The notes below the pieces were generated by a model that was not told the DNA's origin, ran no database searches, and was given only the letters and a program-made list of their open reading frames with translations. 64,000 nucleotides of DNA. Source: Pedobacter frigoris (GTDB lineage: Bacteria; Bacteroidota; Bacteroidia; Sphingobacteriales; Sphingobacteriaceae). Location: positions 434,001-498,000 of the forward strand of contig NZ_SWBQ01000004.1 in NCBI RefSeq assembly GCF_005116445.1, given 5' to 3'. This document shows positions 8,350-16,698 of the stretch, piece after piece; positions within the stretch are counted from its first letter, which is position 1; the number at the start of each line of letters is the position of its first letter. A program made the position numbers and the translations under genes.

Positions 8350-9390
8350 TTATTTCTTTTTAGCCGGAGCTTTTTTTACAGTAGTTGGTTTAGCGGCTGC
8401 CTTTGCCGGAGCTGGCTTTTCAGCAGCAGCTTTTCCTACCAGAGGCAAACCAGACGAAGAAGTTTTCACATACTCACCCCAGGTCAGGTTGTCCTGTCCT
8501 TCTACCTGTGCCCTTGCTCTTTCAATTGCATATAGGGCAGCATGTTCTACTACCCAGTCAAAGTTTTCCTGGCCCACACTGGTCACTTCCGCATCCGGAG
8601 CAGGGTTACAGAAGTCAATCGCATAAGGAATGCCATCGCGTACCGCAAACTCTACAGTATTGAAATCATAGCCCAGATATTTGTTCAGCTTCAGTACATA
8701 ATCATGAATTGTAGCCAACAGCTTCTCGCTTGAAGGAGGAGTATCTACCTGGTAGCGTAAATGGAAAGGATTACGCGGTTCATACTGCATGATCTTCACA
8801 TACTTTCCGCCGATGCAATAGCACCTGAAATATTCATCAAAGACGATCTCTTCCTGGAGCATCATTACCGTTTGTTTGGTCTGACTGTGTTTGTCAAAGA
8901 AATCCTCTTTGTCATGCAACTTGTATACCTCTTTCCACCCTCCGCCATCGAAAGGCTTCATGTAAGCTGGGAAGCCTGTGTATTCAAAAATGCCGTCCCA
9001 GTCCAGCGGAAAGGCAAGGTTGCTGAAAGATGCATCCGTTGTGTCATCAGGCTGTTCATAAGAAGGGATCAACGCCGTTTTTGGCACAGGTACCCCAATT
9101 TTTATGGCCAGCGCATTATTGAAGAATTTTTCATCAGCACTCCACCAGAACGGATTATTTATCACTGCAGTCCCTGTGATTGCTGCATTTTTTAAAGCCG
9201 AACGGTAAAAGGGTACATCCTGAGAAATGCGGTCTATAATCACAGCATAATCCAGAGGCTCCGCCTGAAATATCCTGTCGATATTTACAAATTCAGCTTT
9301 GAACTCTTTTCCTGCGAGTTCATTTACACGCTTCACAAAAGCTTCCGGGAATGACCTTTCCCTGCCAAATAAGATTCCAATTTTTTTCAT
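8350..9390 (-). CDS. ATP-grasp domain protein with Lys/Ala/Pro-rich tail
   Basis: A 346-residue protein, first gene of the four-gene tight operon. The ATP-grasp fold is indicated by PAYMKPFDGGGWKEVYK (the Lys and glycine-rich loop), MMLQEEIVFDEYFRCYCIG (the hinge and following strand), and VEFAVRDGIPYAIDFCNPAPD (metal-binding acid and Asn). The last 30 or so residues are almost only Lys, Ala and Pro (for example AAAEKPAPAKAAAKPTTVKK), a disordered basic tail like those of histone H1-like bacterial proteins and unusual for a metabolic ligase. Its stop lies 3 bp before the GCS2 ligase start. Substrate is unknown. Confidence 0.75.
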   Translation of the reverse strand: MKKIGILFGRERSFPEAFVKRVNELAGKEFKAEFVNIDRIFQAEPLDYAVIIDRISQDVPFYRSALKNAAITGTAVINNPFWWSADEKFFNNALAIKIGVPVPKTALIPSYEQPDDTTDASFSNLAFPLDWDGIFEYTGFPAYMKPFDGGGWKEVYKLHDKEDFFDKHSQTKQTVMMLQEEIVFDEYFRCYCIGGKYVKIMQYEPRNPFHLRYQVDTPPSSEKLLATIHDYVLKLNKYLGYDFNTVEFAVRDGIPYAIDFCNPAPDAEVTSVGQENFDWVVEHAALYAIERARAQVEGQDNLTWGEYVKTSSSGLPLVGKAAAEKPAPAKAAAKPTTVKKAPAKKK

Positions 9391-9527
9391 AGTTATTGTT
9401 GTTTTTTAGAGGTTGTTAGATGTTTTTTTAGAGATTGTCAAAATTTCTCTTTTAATTGTTAAGTCAATATTAGCATTGTCTTATGCTTTTACATAGGGGC
9501 TGCCTATAATTGAGTTCATAGTCCCTT

Positions 9528-10232
9528 TCACAGCTGCGATAAATACTCCGGGAGCATCTGTCGCCAGATAGGCCAATCGTGATCTGCATTCTGTCTGATG
9601 TCCAGCCAGTGATTGATGCCTTTCTGGTTCAGGATCTCTGAAAGACGTTCATTGTCCCCCCTGCACATATCCCTATCCGATGTTCCGAGCACAATTTTCA
9701 TCTGCCACAATTCAGGATTACCGTCATTCGGCAAGAAATCAACAGGGTTATTGAAATAAACATCATCATTATAAAACCCGTCCAACTGCCCTCTGATGTC
9801 AAATGCACCACTCATGCTATACATATGACTGACCGTCCATGGGTGCCTGAATGCGAAATTGGCGGCATGATAACCTCCGAAACTACATCCTGCAGTGATG
9901 ACCTTGCCGTGTCCCGTTTCATGTTTTGCCATCGGAACTACTTCTTCCAGGAGCAATTTATCATACCAGATGTGATTTTTGACCCGGTCGGCCGGATGAA
10001 CACCTTTATTATACCAGCTCATTTTATCAATGCCATCCACACAATAAACCTTCACTTTCCCCTCATCAATAAACCATTGGATAGACTCCATCATTTTGAA
10101 ATCCTTATTTTCAAAATACCTGCCCATACTGGTTGGAAAAAGAAGCACAGGGTGTCCGCTGTGTCCAAAAGCCAGTAGTTCAAAGTCGGCGTTTAGATTA
10201 GGGCTATACCATTTCTTGTATTCCTCTTTCAT
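9528..10232 (-). CDS. Esterase of alpha/beta-hydrolase fold
   Basis: About 234 residues from the chosen ATG at 10230-10232 (MKEEYKKWYSPN). A longer frame would add 17 hydrophobic residues without family support. The nucleophile elbow is GCSFGGYHA (Ser117), and the catalytic His is probably in NADHDWPIWRQMLPEYL at the end. It resembles esterase D / putative-esterase proteins. There is no signal peptide, so it is likely cytoplasmic. It lies 137 bp upstream of the amidoligase operon on the same strand and is divergent from a second esterase, suggesting both process a product or precursor of the ligases. Confidence 0.8.
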   Translation of the reverse strand: MKEEYKKWYSPNLNADFELLAFGHSGHPVLLFPTSMGRYFENKDFKMMESIQWFIDEGKVKVYCVDGIDKMSWYNKGVHPADRVKNHIWYDKLLLEEVVPMAKHETGHGKVITAGCSFGGYHAANFAFRHPWTVSHMYSMSGAFDIRGQLDGFYNDDVYFNNPVDFLPNDGNPELWQMKIVLGTSDRDMCRGDNERLSEILNQKGINHWLDIRQNADHDWPIWRQMLPEYLSQL

Positions 10233-10314
10233 AATGTAAAATTTAGATGCTATAAGATAGGAAATAAACAATATTAAAAACAAAATAAAAAAGGCTTTTG
10301 TTGCTGTAAATCCG

Positions 10315-10360
10315 CATTTTAACCAGACCTGTATAAGCTTTTGCTTTAAAGGTTAAAATG
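10315..10360. promoter_or_regulatory. Inverted repeat in divergent esterase promoter region
   Basis: CATTTTAACC at 10315-10324 is repeated in perfect inverse orientation as GGTTAAAATG at 10351-10360, with 26 bp between. Weaker pairing (TCCG outside the left arm and CGGA a few bases outside the right arm) extends it. It lies midway between the divergent esterase genes and could be an operator or an RNA hairpin. Confidence 0.35.
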
Positions 10361-10470
10361 AGTCGGATGATGCAAGGCCGGCGATTGGCTGAAATGGTTA
10401 GATGAGCGTCAAAATCATCCAATGATCAAATTATATTGCCCAGCCTGTAAATATATTTTGCTGATAATAG

Positions 10471-10478
10471 TACCTTTG
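10471..10478 (+). promoter_or_regulatory. Candidate -7 promoter element (TACCTTTG)
   Basis: TACCTTTG fits the Bacteroidota -7 consensus TAnnTTTG and lies 32 bp upstream of the ATG at 10511. No TTTG-type -33 box sits at the usual 19-21 bp spacing, so support is moderate. Confidence 0.4.
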
Positions 10479-10510
10479 TGCCAAAATTGTGAGAAAGGGG
10501 ATTGCCGATT

Positions 10511-11332
10511 ATGTACACCACCATGCTGTCAGCTGAAATTATAAAAACTGAGAAAACCATAAAGTCTGTTTACCTGAAAAGGGAAGTGGAACTGGAGATT
10601 TTTACTCCGGACAATCTTTTGGGCAATGAAACGCTCAATCTGTTGTTGCTAAATGATGGTCAGGATGCTGAAGTGTTGGATTTGCAAAATACCTTATCTA
10701 CACTTTACAATCAGAACAGGATAGATGCCCTTGTAGTTGTGGCCATCAAGGCTTCAAAAGACAGGATTCAGGAATACGGCGTTGCCAGTGTTCCAGATTT
10801 TCTAGGCAGGGGTAGCAAAGCAGCGGCTTATACAGATTTCATCATTAAAGAACTGATTCCATTTGTTCAGGCAGAAGTGCAATTCCCCATCAATGGAAAA
10901 CGTGCTTTTGCAGGTTTTTCTCTCGGCGGGTTGACCGCATTTGATGTGGCCTGGAACAATGACAACTATTTTGATGCGGTAGGTGTCTTTTCCGGTTCAT
11001 TTTGGTGGAGGAAAAAAGACCTTAAAGATGGCTATACAGATGCCGACAGGATACTGCATCAGCTGATCATCGACACCGAAGTGAAACCAGAACTTAAATT
11101 CTGGCTGATGACTGGTACTGAAGACGAGCTGGCCGACAGGAATAAGAATTTCATCATTGATTCTATAGATGATACCATTGATGTCATCAAAGAATTGTTA
11201 AAAAAAGGTTACAAAAGACCAGATGACATTGCTTATTTTGAAATGGTAGGAGGTAAGCATGATGTGCCTACCTGGGGCAAAGCGATGCCAGCCTTCTTAA
11301 CATGGGCATTTGGGCGGAAATTATTTAACTAA
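10511..11332 (+). CDS. Esterase of alpha/beta-hydrolase fold (esterase D-like)
   Basis: 273 residues from the ATG at 10511; a TTG 9 bp upstream is possible but unneeded, and an ATG at 10523 is an alternative. The nucleophile elbow is GFSLGGLTAFD (Ser137) and the catalytic His is in GGKHDVPTWGKAMPAF near the end, the same arrangement as in the divergent esterase. There is no signal peptide. The C-terminal half carries WLMTGTEDELADRN, which may supply the acid residue. Two esterases facing away from each other beside the ligases suggest a shared regulated unit. The stop overlaps that of a small convergent gene. Confidence 0.8.
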   Translation: MYTTMLSAEIIKTEKTIKSVYLKREVELEIFTPDNLLGNETLNLLLLNDGQDAEVLDLQNTLSTLYNQNRIDALVVVAIKASKDRIQEYGVASVPDFLGRGSKAAAYTDFIIKELIPFVQAEVQFPINGKRAFAGFSLGGLTAFDVAWNNDNYFDAVGVFSGSFWWRKKDLKDGYTDADRILHQLIIDTEVKPELKFWLMTGTEDELADRNKNFIIDSIDDTIDVIKELLKKGYKRPDDIAYFEMVGGKHDVPTWGKAMPAFLTWAFGRKLFN

Positions 11333-11505
11333 CTTTCCTTTTCGTCCGACTGGTCGCCACTTCCTTCCTCTTCAGAATATTCCCTGGCATTTTCATCCGC
11401 CTGTTCATCGCCTTTGTTTTCCGGTTCGAGGTTGTTGTCCAGGCGGTCATTCCATTTATCGAGGCCGTTTTTTTTAGGCTGTTCTTTTTTAACTGGATCT
11501 TCCAT
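11329..11505 (-). CDS. Small acidic hypothetical protein
   Basis: A 58-residue frame read from the raw sequence. It is rich in Glu, Asp, Asn and Lys (for example NNLEPENKGDEQADENARE), with no hydrophobic segment or cysteines, so it is probably soluble and disordered. The last codons overlap the 3' end of the convergent esterase gene by 4 bp. I do not recognise a family, although Bacteroidota genomes often carry short acidic proteins like this. Codon use is consistent with coding, and the ATG is clear, but expression is unproven. Confidence 0.45.
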   Translation of the reverse strand: MEDPVKKEQPKKNGLDKWNDRLDNNLEPENKGDEQADENAREYSEEEGSGDQSDEKES

Positions 11506-11597
11506 AGTGATTAGTTTTTAGTATCAACAGAAAAGAATGCGTATGGTTTTTTTTACCCGTATTTACCAGAGATGTGTTTATTATGTACTTATATTTT

Positions 11598-11659
11598 CTT
11601 TTGCTATTCTTTTGCTTTCCTTTTGCTATTGTTTTGCTATCCTTTTGCTTTTAGCAAAA
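11598..11659 (+). repeat. 11-bp tandem repeat array with complementary tail (copy 1)
   Basis: Five uninterrupted 11-bp units run from 11598 to 11652, each fitting [C/G]TTTTGCT[A/T]T[T/C], with the last unit ending TTTT. The array is followed at once by AGCAAAA (11653-11659), the reverse complement of the TTTTGCT shared by every unit. A second copy with six units lies at 58725-58797 in the same orientation, and both have related flanks. The 11-bp period is close to one helical turn, so the units would face one side of the DNA. It is not a CRISPR array, as there are no spacers. Confidence 0.85.
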
Positions 11660-11846
11660 TAAAGACAATATTGTAGTAAGATAAATGCAAAAAAATAACA
11701 AAGTTGAATATCTGCACACCGTGAACTAATACTCAGCTCAGTGGATAAATTGATAATTTCATATTGAAAAACGTTTTGAACTTGATGTTTTGCGCTAAAT
11801 GTAAAATCCACACTAACTAATGTGCTGAAATCTCGATAATTAATCT

Positions 11847-11854
11847 TATCTTTG
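11847..11854 (+). promoter_or_regulatory. Candidate typA promoter -7 element (TATCTTTG)
   Basis: TATCTTTG fits TAnnTTTG and lies 22 bp before the typA ATG. The following GCGCCAAAAATT resembles the GTGCCAAAATT after the esterase element at 10471. No clear -33 box is seen. Confidence 0.45.
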
Positions 11855-11876
11855 CGCCAAAAATTAGTAGCATTTT

Positions 11877-13676
11877 ATGCAAAAAATAAGAAATATAGCT
11901 ATCATAGCCCACGTTGACCACGGTAAAACTACACTGGTCGATAAGATCTTACACTCTTGTTCAATCTTCCGCGATAATGAACAATCGGGAGACTTAATAC
12001 TTGACAACAATGATTTGGAGCGTGAGCGCGGTATTACCATCGTGTCAAAAAACGTTTCGGTTCAGTATAAGGACGTTAAAATCAACATTATTGATACCCC
12101 TGGTCACGCCGATTTCGGTGGTGAGGTAGAGCGTGTATTGAAAATGGCTGATGGTGTATTGTTATTGTGTGATGCTTTTGAAGGCGCCATGCCTCAAACA
12201 CGTTTCGTAACTCAAAAAGCTTTGGCTTTAGGCTTAAAACCTATTGTTGTTGTAAATAAAGTTGATAAAGAAAATTGTCGCCCTGAAGAAGTTTACGAGC
12301 AGATCTTCGAATTGTTCTTCAACTTGGAAGCAACAGAAGAGCAACTTGATTTTCCGGTAATCTACGGTTCATCTAAACAAGGATGGATGAGTACTGACTG
12401 GAAAGTACCTACTACTGATATCTTCGCATTGTTAGATGCAGTAGTTGCAAATATCCCTCCTGCGCCGGTTAATGATGGTACATTGCAAATGCAGATCACT
12501 TCGTTAGATTATTCATCTTTCGTGGGTCGTATCGCAATTGGCCGTGTTCACCGTGGTAGCATCAAAGAAAACCAACCGGTTACTTTGATCAAACGTGATG
12601 GTAAAATGGTTAAATCAAGGGTAAAAGAATTATATACTTTTGAAGGCTTAGGTAAAATCCGTGCCACTGAAGTAAAATCTGGTGATATCTGCGCAGTTGT
12701 AGGTATTGATGGTTTTGATATCGGTGATACCATTGCTGATTTCGAAGCTCCAGAGCAATTGCCTGTAATCAAAATTGATGAGCCAACGATGAACATGTTG
12801 TTCACGATCAATAACTCACCATTTTTTGGTAAAGAAGGTAAATTTGTAACTTCTCAGCGATTGAAAGAACGTTTATACAAAGAAATTGAGAAAAACTTAG
12901 CCCTTAAAGTGGTTGAGACTGAATCTCCTGATTCTTATTTAGTATACGGAAGGGGTATCCTCCATTTATCAGTATTGATCGAGACGATGCGTCGCGAAGG
13001 ATACGAAATTCAGGTTGGTCAACCACAGGTAATCATCAAAGAAATTGATGGTAAAAAATGTGAGCCTATCGAAACTTTAATCGTTGATGTACCAGGCGAA
13101 GTTGCAGGTAAAGTAATTGAATTGGTAACACAACGTAAAGGTGATTTGTTGGTGATGGAGCCTAAAGGTGATTTGCAACACTTAGAATTTGATATTCCCG
13201 CACGTGGTATCATCGGGTTAAGAAATAACGTATTAACTGCTACAGGTGGTGAAGCGATTATGGCTCACCGTTTCAAATCTTACGAGCCTTGGAAAGGTGT
13301 TATCCCTGGTAGATTGAATGGTGTATTGGTTTCTATGGAAAAAGGAAGCACTACAGCGTATTCAATTGATAAATTACAGGATCGTGGTCGTTTCTTTGTT
13401 GATCCGGGAGTAGATATCTACGAAGGACAAATTTTAGGAGAACACATTCGTGATAATGACTTGGTTGTTAATATTGTAAAAGGTAAAGCTTTAACTAACA
13501 TGCGTGCTTCTGGTACAGATGATAGTCAGCGTATTGCTCCGGCAATTAAATTCTCTTTGGAAGAGGCTATGGAATACATCCAGGCTGATGAGTACATCGA
13601 GGTAACTCCGTTGAGCATGCGTTTACGTAAAATTCACTTAACTGAAGCTGCACGTAAAGTCAATAAATTAGTATAA
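11877..13676 (+). CDS. typA: Ribosome-associated GTPase TypA/BipA
   Basis: A 599-residue translational GTPase of normal TypA length. The G domain has the P-loop IAHVDHGKTTLVD (about 9-21), the DTPGHADFGGEVERVL switch and VNKVDKENCRPEE (the NKxD motif). Domain II, the EF-G-like domains and the TypA-specific C-terminal region (ending LRKIHLTEAARKVNKLV) follow. It binds 70S ribosomes and helps assembly and stress or cold adaptation. It is monocistronic by context: a tandem-repeat-rich spacer and candidate promoter precede it, and a strong hairpin terminator follows. Codon use is noticeably biased, with GGT, CGT and GTA preferred, as expected for a highly expressed gene. Confidence 0.97.
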   Translation: MQKIRNIAIIAHVDHGKTTLVDKILHSCSIFRDNEQSGDLILDNNDLERERGITIVSKNVSVQYKDVKINIIDTPGHADFGGEVERVLKMADGVLLLCDAFEGAMPQTRFVTQKALALGLKPIVVVNKVDKENCRPEEVYEQIFELFFNLEATEEQLDFPVIYGSSKQGWMSTDWKVPTTDIFALLDAVVANIPPAPVNDGTLQMQITSLDYSSFVGRIAIGRVHRGSIKENQPVTLIKRDGKMVKSRVKELYTFEGLGKIRATEVKSGDICAVVGIDGFDIGDTIADFEAPEQLPVIKIDEPTMNMLFTINNSPFFGKEGKFVTSQRLKERLYKEIEKNLALKVVETESPDSYLVYGRGILHLSVLIETMRREGYEIQVGQPQVIIKEIDGKKCEPIETLIVDVPGEVAGKVIELVTQRKGDLLVMEPKGDLQHLEFDIPARGIIGLRNNVLTATGGEAIMAHRFKSYEPWKGVIPGRLNGVLVSMEKGSTTAYSIDKLQDRGRFFVDPGVDIYEGQILGEHIRDNDLVVNIVKGKALTNMRASGTDDSQRIAPAIKFSLEEAMEYIQADEYIEVTPLSMRLRKIHLTEAARKVNKLV

Positions 13677-13704
13677 ATAGGAACTTTTTCTATTGATAAG
13701 TCAT

Positions 13705-13732
13705 AAAGCCTGTTTCGCAAGAAACAGGCTTT
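13705..13732 (+). terminator. Rho-independent terminator after typA
   Basis: AAAGCCTGTTTC and GAAACAGGCTTT form a perfect 12-bp stem closed by a GCAA tetraloop and followed by TGTTTTTG. It lies 28 bp after the typA stop. Confidence 0.85.
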
Positions 13733-13788
13733 TGTTTTTGGTATTTTTGTGTTTTAATACAGGAAACCCCATTTTAAAACAAGATACT

Positions 13789-14505
13789 ATGGAATCATTA
13801 AAAGGTAAGAACGCAATAATTACAGGAGCCGGAAAAGGTATAGGACGTGCAATCGCTATTGCACTAGCGCAGGAAGGTGTAAATATAGGTTTGCTGGCCA
13901 GAACAGCATCGGATCTCGAAAGTGTAGCAGAAGAACTTAAACCATATGGAGTAAGAACTGCGATTGCCACAGCGAATATCGCGTCAATTGATGAGGTGAA
14001 TGCAGCAGTTACTACATTAAAGTCCGCATTAGGTGCTACAGATATACTGATCAATAATGCAGGAATAGGTTCATTTGGTTCTTTTATGGCTTTGGAGCCG
14101 GATAAGTGGGAAGAGATTGTGAAAGTCAACCTGTTTGGAGCATATTATGCAACGAGAGCAGTACTTCCTGAAATGATAGAGAGAAAAACAGGAGATATTG
14201 TGAATATTTCTTCTACTGCAGGTAAAAATGGTGCTGCGGTAACGAGCGCATACAGTGCTTCAAAATTCGGATTGATTGGCATGTCAGAATCATTGATGCA
14301 GGAGGTTCGCAAACATAACATCCGTGTAAGTACAATGCTCCCAAGTACGGTAGCTACAGATATGGCAAAGGATCTCAACCTTACAGACGGGAATCCGGAC
14401 CGCGTGATGCAGCCGGAAGATTTTGCTGAACTGATTGTGGCACAGTTGAAACTCAACAGAAGGGTGTTTGTGAAGGAAGCAGGGCTGTGGTCTACTAATC
14501 CTTAA
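13789..14505 (+). CDS. Short-chain dehydrogenase/reductase (FabG-like)
   Basis: 238 residues from the ATG at 13789; an upstream extension would run through the typA terminator and is rejected. The Rossmann motif is TGAGKGIG, the NNAG motif is [13 protein letters not shown], and the active site is Ser in VNISSTAGK with YSASK. It resembles 3-ketoacyl-ACP reductase-like SDRs, which use NADP(H), but single FabG-like proteins outside fatty-acid operons often act on other substrates. It is followed by convergent glycosyltransferase genes with an 11-bp gap. Substrate is undetermined. Confidence 0.85.
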   Translation: MESLKGKNAIITGAGKGIGRAIAIALAQEGVNIGLLARTASDLESVAEELKPYGVRTAIATANIASIDEVNAAVTTLKSALGATDILINNAGIGSFGSFMALEPDKWEEIVKVNLFGAYYATRAVLPEMIERKTGDIVNISSTAGKNGAAVTSAYSASKFGLIGMSESLMQEVRKHNIRVSTMLPSTVATDMAKDLNLTDGNPDRVMQPEDFAELIVAQLKLNRRVFVKEAGLWSTNP

Positions 14506-14516
14506 ACGATTGCTTT

Positions 14517-15266
14517 TTAATCGTTGGTTTTGCGGTGGCGGATAAAATAAGTGGCTAAGCTGGCCGCTATAACGATGTGATTGATGAGGTTGGGGATCAG
14601 GCCATAATATTTAGTAAAAATCCTGAACCTTTCTTTCAGACTGGCGAGGTGTTTCTTTTTAGAAATGCCGCCTACCAGATATTTGGCTACATAGGTGTGT
14701 GTATTTACGATGCTGGATGCATTTTTCGCTGCTTTGATGATCCAGTCTATATCTGAACTGTATTTGTATTTCAGGTCATAGGGCTGGGCAAGGTTACGCT
14801 TCACATAGATGGCCTGGTGACTGATGCTCATGCCATATTTAAAGCTTTTCCAGTCAAAATGCTCTGGCGCATGATGCCTCCGTTGTCCCAGACTTTGCCA
14901 TTGCTCATTGAACATTTCGGTTTCACCGTAATAAATGTCGGCAGATGCTGCGGAATCAAATACCTCAGTTACCGTTTCATAGGAATAGATTTCATCGCCA
15001 GAATTCATAAATAGCACATAGTCGCCGGTTGCAAGTGCCAGTCCTTTATTCATCGCATCATAAATCCCTTTATCAGGCTCGGAAGTGAATTGTGCAAGCT
15101 TTGATTGATATTTATAGATCACGTCTCTGGTGCCGTCTGTTGAAGCTCCGTCAATGAGGATGTACTCAATGTTGGGGTAGGTTTGATTGAGAACAGAAAG
15201 CATGGTGCGCTCAATATCTTTTACATTATTATAAACGATCGTGATGACACTTAACTTTGGCTGCAT
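14517..15266 (-). CDS. Glycosyltransferase family 2
   Basis: A 249-residue GT2 enzyme with the GT-A fold: LSVITIVYNNVKDIERTMLS at the N-terminus, YILIDGASTDGT, and DYVLFMNSGDEIY carrying the DxD-like metal site (here NSGDE). Family members transfer a sugar from a nucleotide donor to a growing surface glycan on the cytoplasmic face of the membrane. The C-terminal LINHIVIAASLATYFIRHR is partly hydrophobic and may contact the membrane. It follows the GT4 gene on the same strand with an 18-bp gap, so the two are probably cotranscribed. Confidence 0.85.
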   Translation of the reverse strand: MQPKLSVITIVYNNVKDIERTMLSVLNQTYPNIEYILIDGASTDGTRDVIYKYQSKLAQFTSEPDKGIYDAMNKGLALATGDYVLFMNSGDEIYSYETVTEVFDSAASADIYYGETEMFNEQWQSLGQRRHHAPEHFDWKSFKYGMSISHQAIYVKRNLAQPYDLKYKYSSDIDWIIKAAKNASSIVNTHTYVAKYLVGGISKKKHLASLKERFRIFTKYYGLIPNLINHIVIAASLATYFIRHRKTND

Positions 15267-15284
15267 GCGGCTTAAATACTAAAA

Positions 15285-16556
15285 TTACTTGGGTTGGAGA
15301 TCTAAAAGTGACTGATACAATAATAAGTGTTTTTCTGCAATAACCGATTCTGAAAATTGAGTTAATATTGTTCTTCTTGCTTCTTTTTGAATATCCGGGC
15401 CATTATCCTCATGATATAGCCATTCAATGCCGGTAGCGAGGTCTTCTGAGGACTGATAGTCGGCTAGATACCCATTCTCAAGATGCCTGACCATATCAGG
15501 AATACCCCCCGTTTTAAAGGCGACTACAGGAGTAGCGCAGGAAAGGCTTTCCATTACTGTATTTGGAAGGTTATCTTCCAAAGAAGGTGTGATGAAGACA
15601 TCAGCAGCTGAGTAGCATTTAGCCAGATGATCATCATTGCTGATGGTACCCAGAAATGTGGTCTTGAATGGGAACTCAGGCATATCAGTAGTGTCTTTAT
15701 TACCGAATATGACCAGTTCAATGTTTTCTTTTATAATTCCAGGCCTCGTAGCGAGGTCATTTAAAGCATCTATCAGGTATGAAGTCCCCTTGTGTTTGTC
15801 ATTTTTTGAGGGCATAAAACCGCTCATCAATACAAACTTTTCGGGATTAATCTTTAAGATTTTTTTAGCCTCTGCTTTTACATAGGGTTTAAACACATTG
15901 GTTTCAATAGTATTGGGGATCACCGTTACTTTTCTGGATCCCATAAGCGAACTTAACTTCACTGAATCTGCCATCCATCTGCTGGGCGCTACAATGTGAC
16001 AATTCATTTCTGAATAGGCTTTCTTTTTGCGCAGCCAGGTTTTATGGGAGAAATCATCCTCACCGCTCATTTTTAGCAGCGGACAAAAACCACATTCCTT
16101 GAAATAGTTTTCGCAGGAATAGCGGACATGGCAGCCTCCGGTAAAGGCATTGCTGTCGTGGAATGTCCATACAATTGGTTTTTCCAGTTCATCGAGCTGG
16201 GCAAGGAATTTAGGAGAAAGGAAGCCATGATTTACCCAGTGCAAATGTATGATATCCGCTTCCTTTAAACTAGGGTGATTGATGACGGAACGTCCAAACC
16301 ATTGTAATGAAAACGGTGTCTTTAAAGCTTTTGAAACGGCTTTTGATAGATATCTTTCCGAAAGGATATTGAAAATAGCTTTGGCTTTCTGGAAGGGACT
16401 TTTACTGAAACTACCTGCTTTGTCGCTTTCTTTGAACTGAAAGTAGACCATTACTTTAGAATCTGCACCGCTATCGTTTAGTGCATCATTTAGCCTCATG
16501 CAGGCCCTTCCGGCGCCTCCATTACCTTCGTATGTATTTAGGTGTACTACTTTCAA
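15285..16556 (-). CDS. Glycosyltransferase family 4 (TTG start)
   Basis: A 423-residue GT-B enzyme. The N-terminal KVVHLNTYEGNGGAGRACMR is the standard nucleotide-sugar glycosyltransferase opening. IHLHWVNHGFLSPK and VWTFHDSNAFTGGCH are typical, and the C-terminal donor site has FITPSLEDNLPNTVMESLSC with the E-x7-E pattern. The frame starts with TTG at 16554-16556. No ATG lies upstream in frame before unrelated sequence, and the next Met would delete the conserved first strand, so TTG is the likely start. A TATCTAAGTTTG promoter-like element ends 5 bp before it. Confidence 0.85.
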   Translation of the reverse strand: MKVVHLNTYEGNGGAGRACMRLNDALNDSGADSKVMVYFQFKESDKAGSFSKSPFQKAKAIFNILSERYLSKAVSKALKTPFSLQWFGRSVINHPSLKEADIIHLHWVNHGFLSPKFLAQLDELEKPIVWTFHDSNAFTGGCHVRYSCENYFKECGFCPLLKMSGEDDFSHKTWLRKKKAYSEMNCHIVAPSRWMADSVKLSSLMGSRKVTVIPNTIETNVFKPYVKAEAKKILKINPEKFVLMSGFMPSKNDKHKGTSYLIDALNDLATRPGIIKENIELVIFGNKDTTDMPEFPFKTTFLGTISNDDHLAKCYSAADVFITPSLEDNLPNTVMESLSCATPVVAFKTGGIPDMVRHLENGYLADYQSSEDLATGIEWLYHEDNGPDIQKEARRTILTQFSESVIAEKHLLLYQSLLDLQPK

Positions 16557-16561
16557 CTGAT

Positions 16562-16573
16562 CAAACTTAGATA
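16562..16573 (-). promoter_or_regulatory. Promoter -7 element TATCTAAGTTTG before the GT4 gene
   Basis: Read on the minus strand, this 12-mer contains TAAGTTTG, a full match to the Bacteroidota -7 consensus. It ends 5 bp before the TTG start codon, so the transcript would be leaderless or nearly so. The same 12-mer precedes uvrB and the YfhO gene. Confidence 0.55.
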
Positions 16574-16698
16574 AATTTAAAGAATCATGACGCTGAAAAT
16601 TACATATTATTTTAAACCTTTATTAAAACTCTTGTGTATTTTCGCTGCCCTGTAGTTGGTGCTTTTAAGCGGCTTAAAATAAAAATAACATTTGCAAT

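Larger units (their letters stand above)
11506..11876. other. Intergenic region upstream of typA
   Basis: This 371-bp AT-rich spacer separates the small acidic gene from divergent typA. It holds an 11-bp tandem repeat array with a complementary heptamer at 11598-11659, about 100 bp of sequence related to the region at 58690-58870, and a candidate typA promoter at 11847-11854. No convincing gene is present. Confidence 0.7.

Noticed and set aside
11598..11659. Possible CRISPR array
   Set aside because: Units are 11 bp, directly adjacent and without spacers, and no cas gene is nearby.
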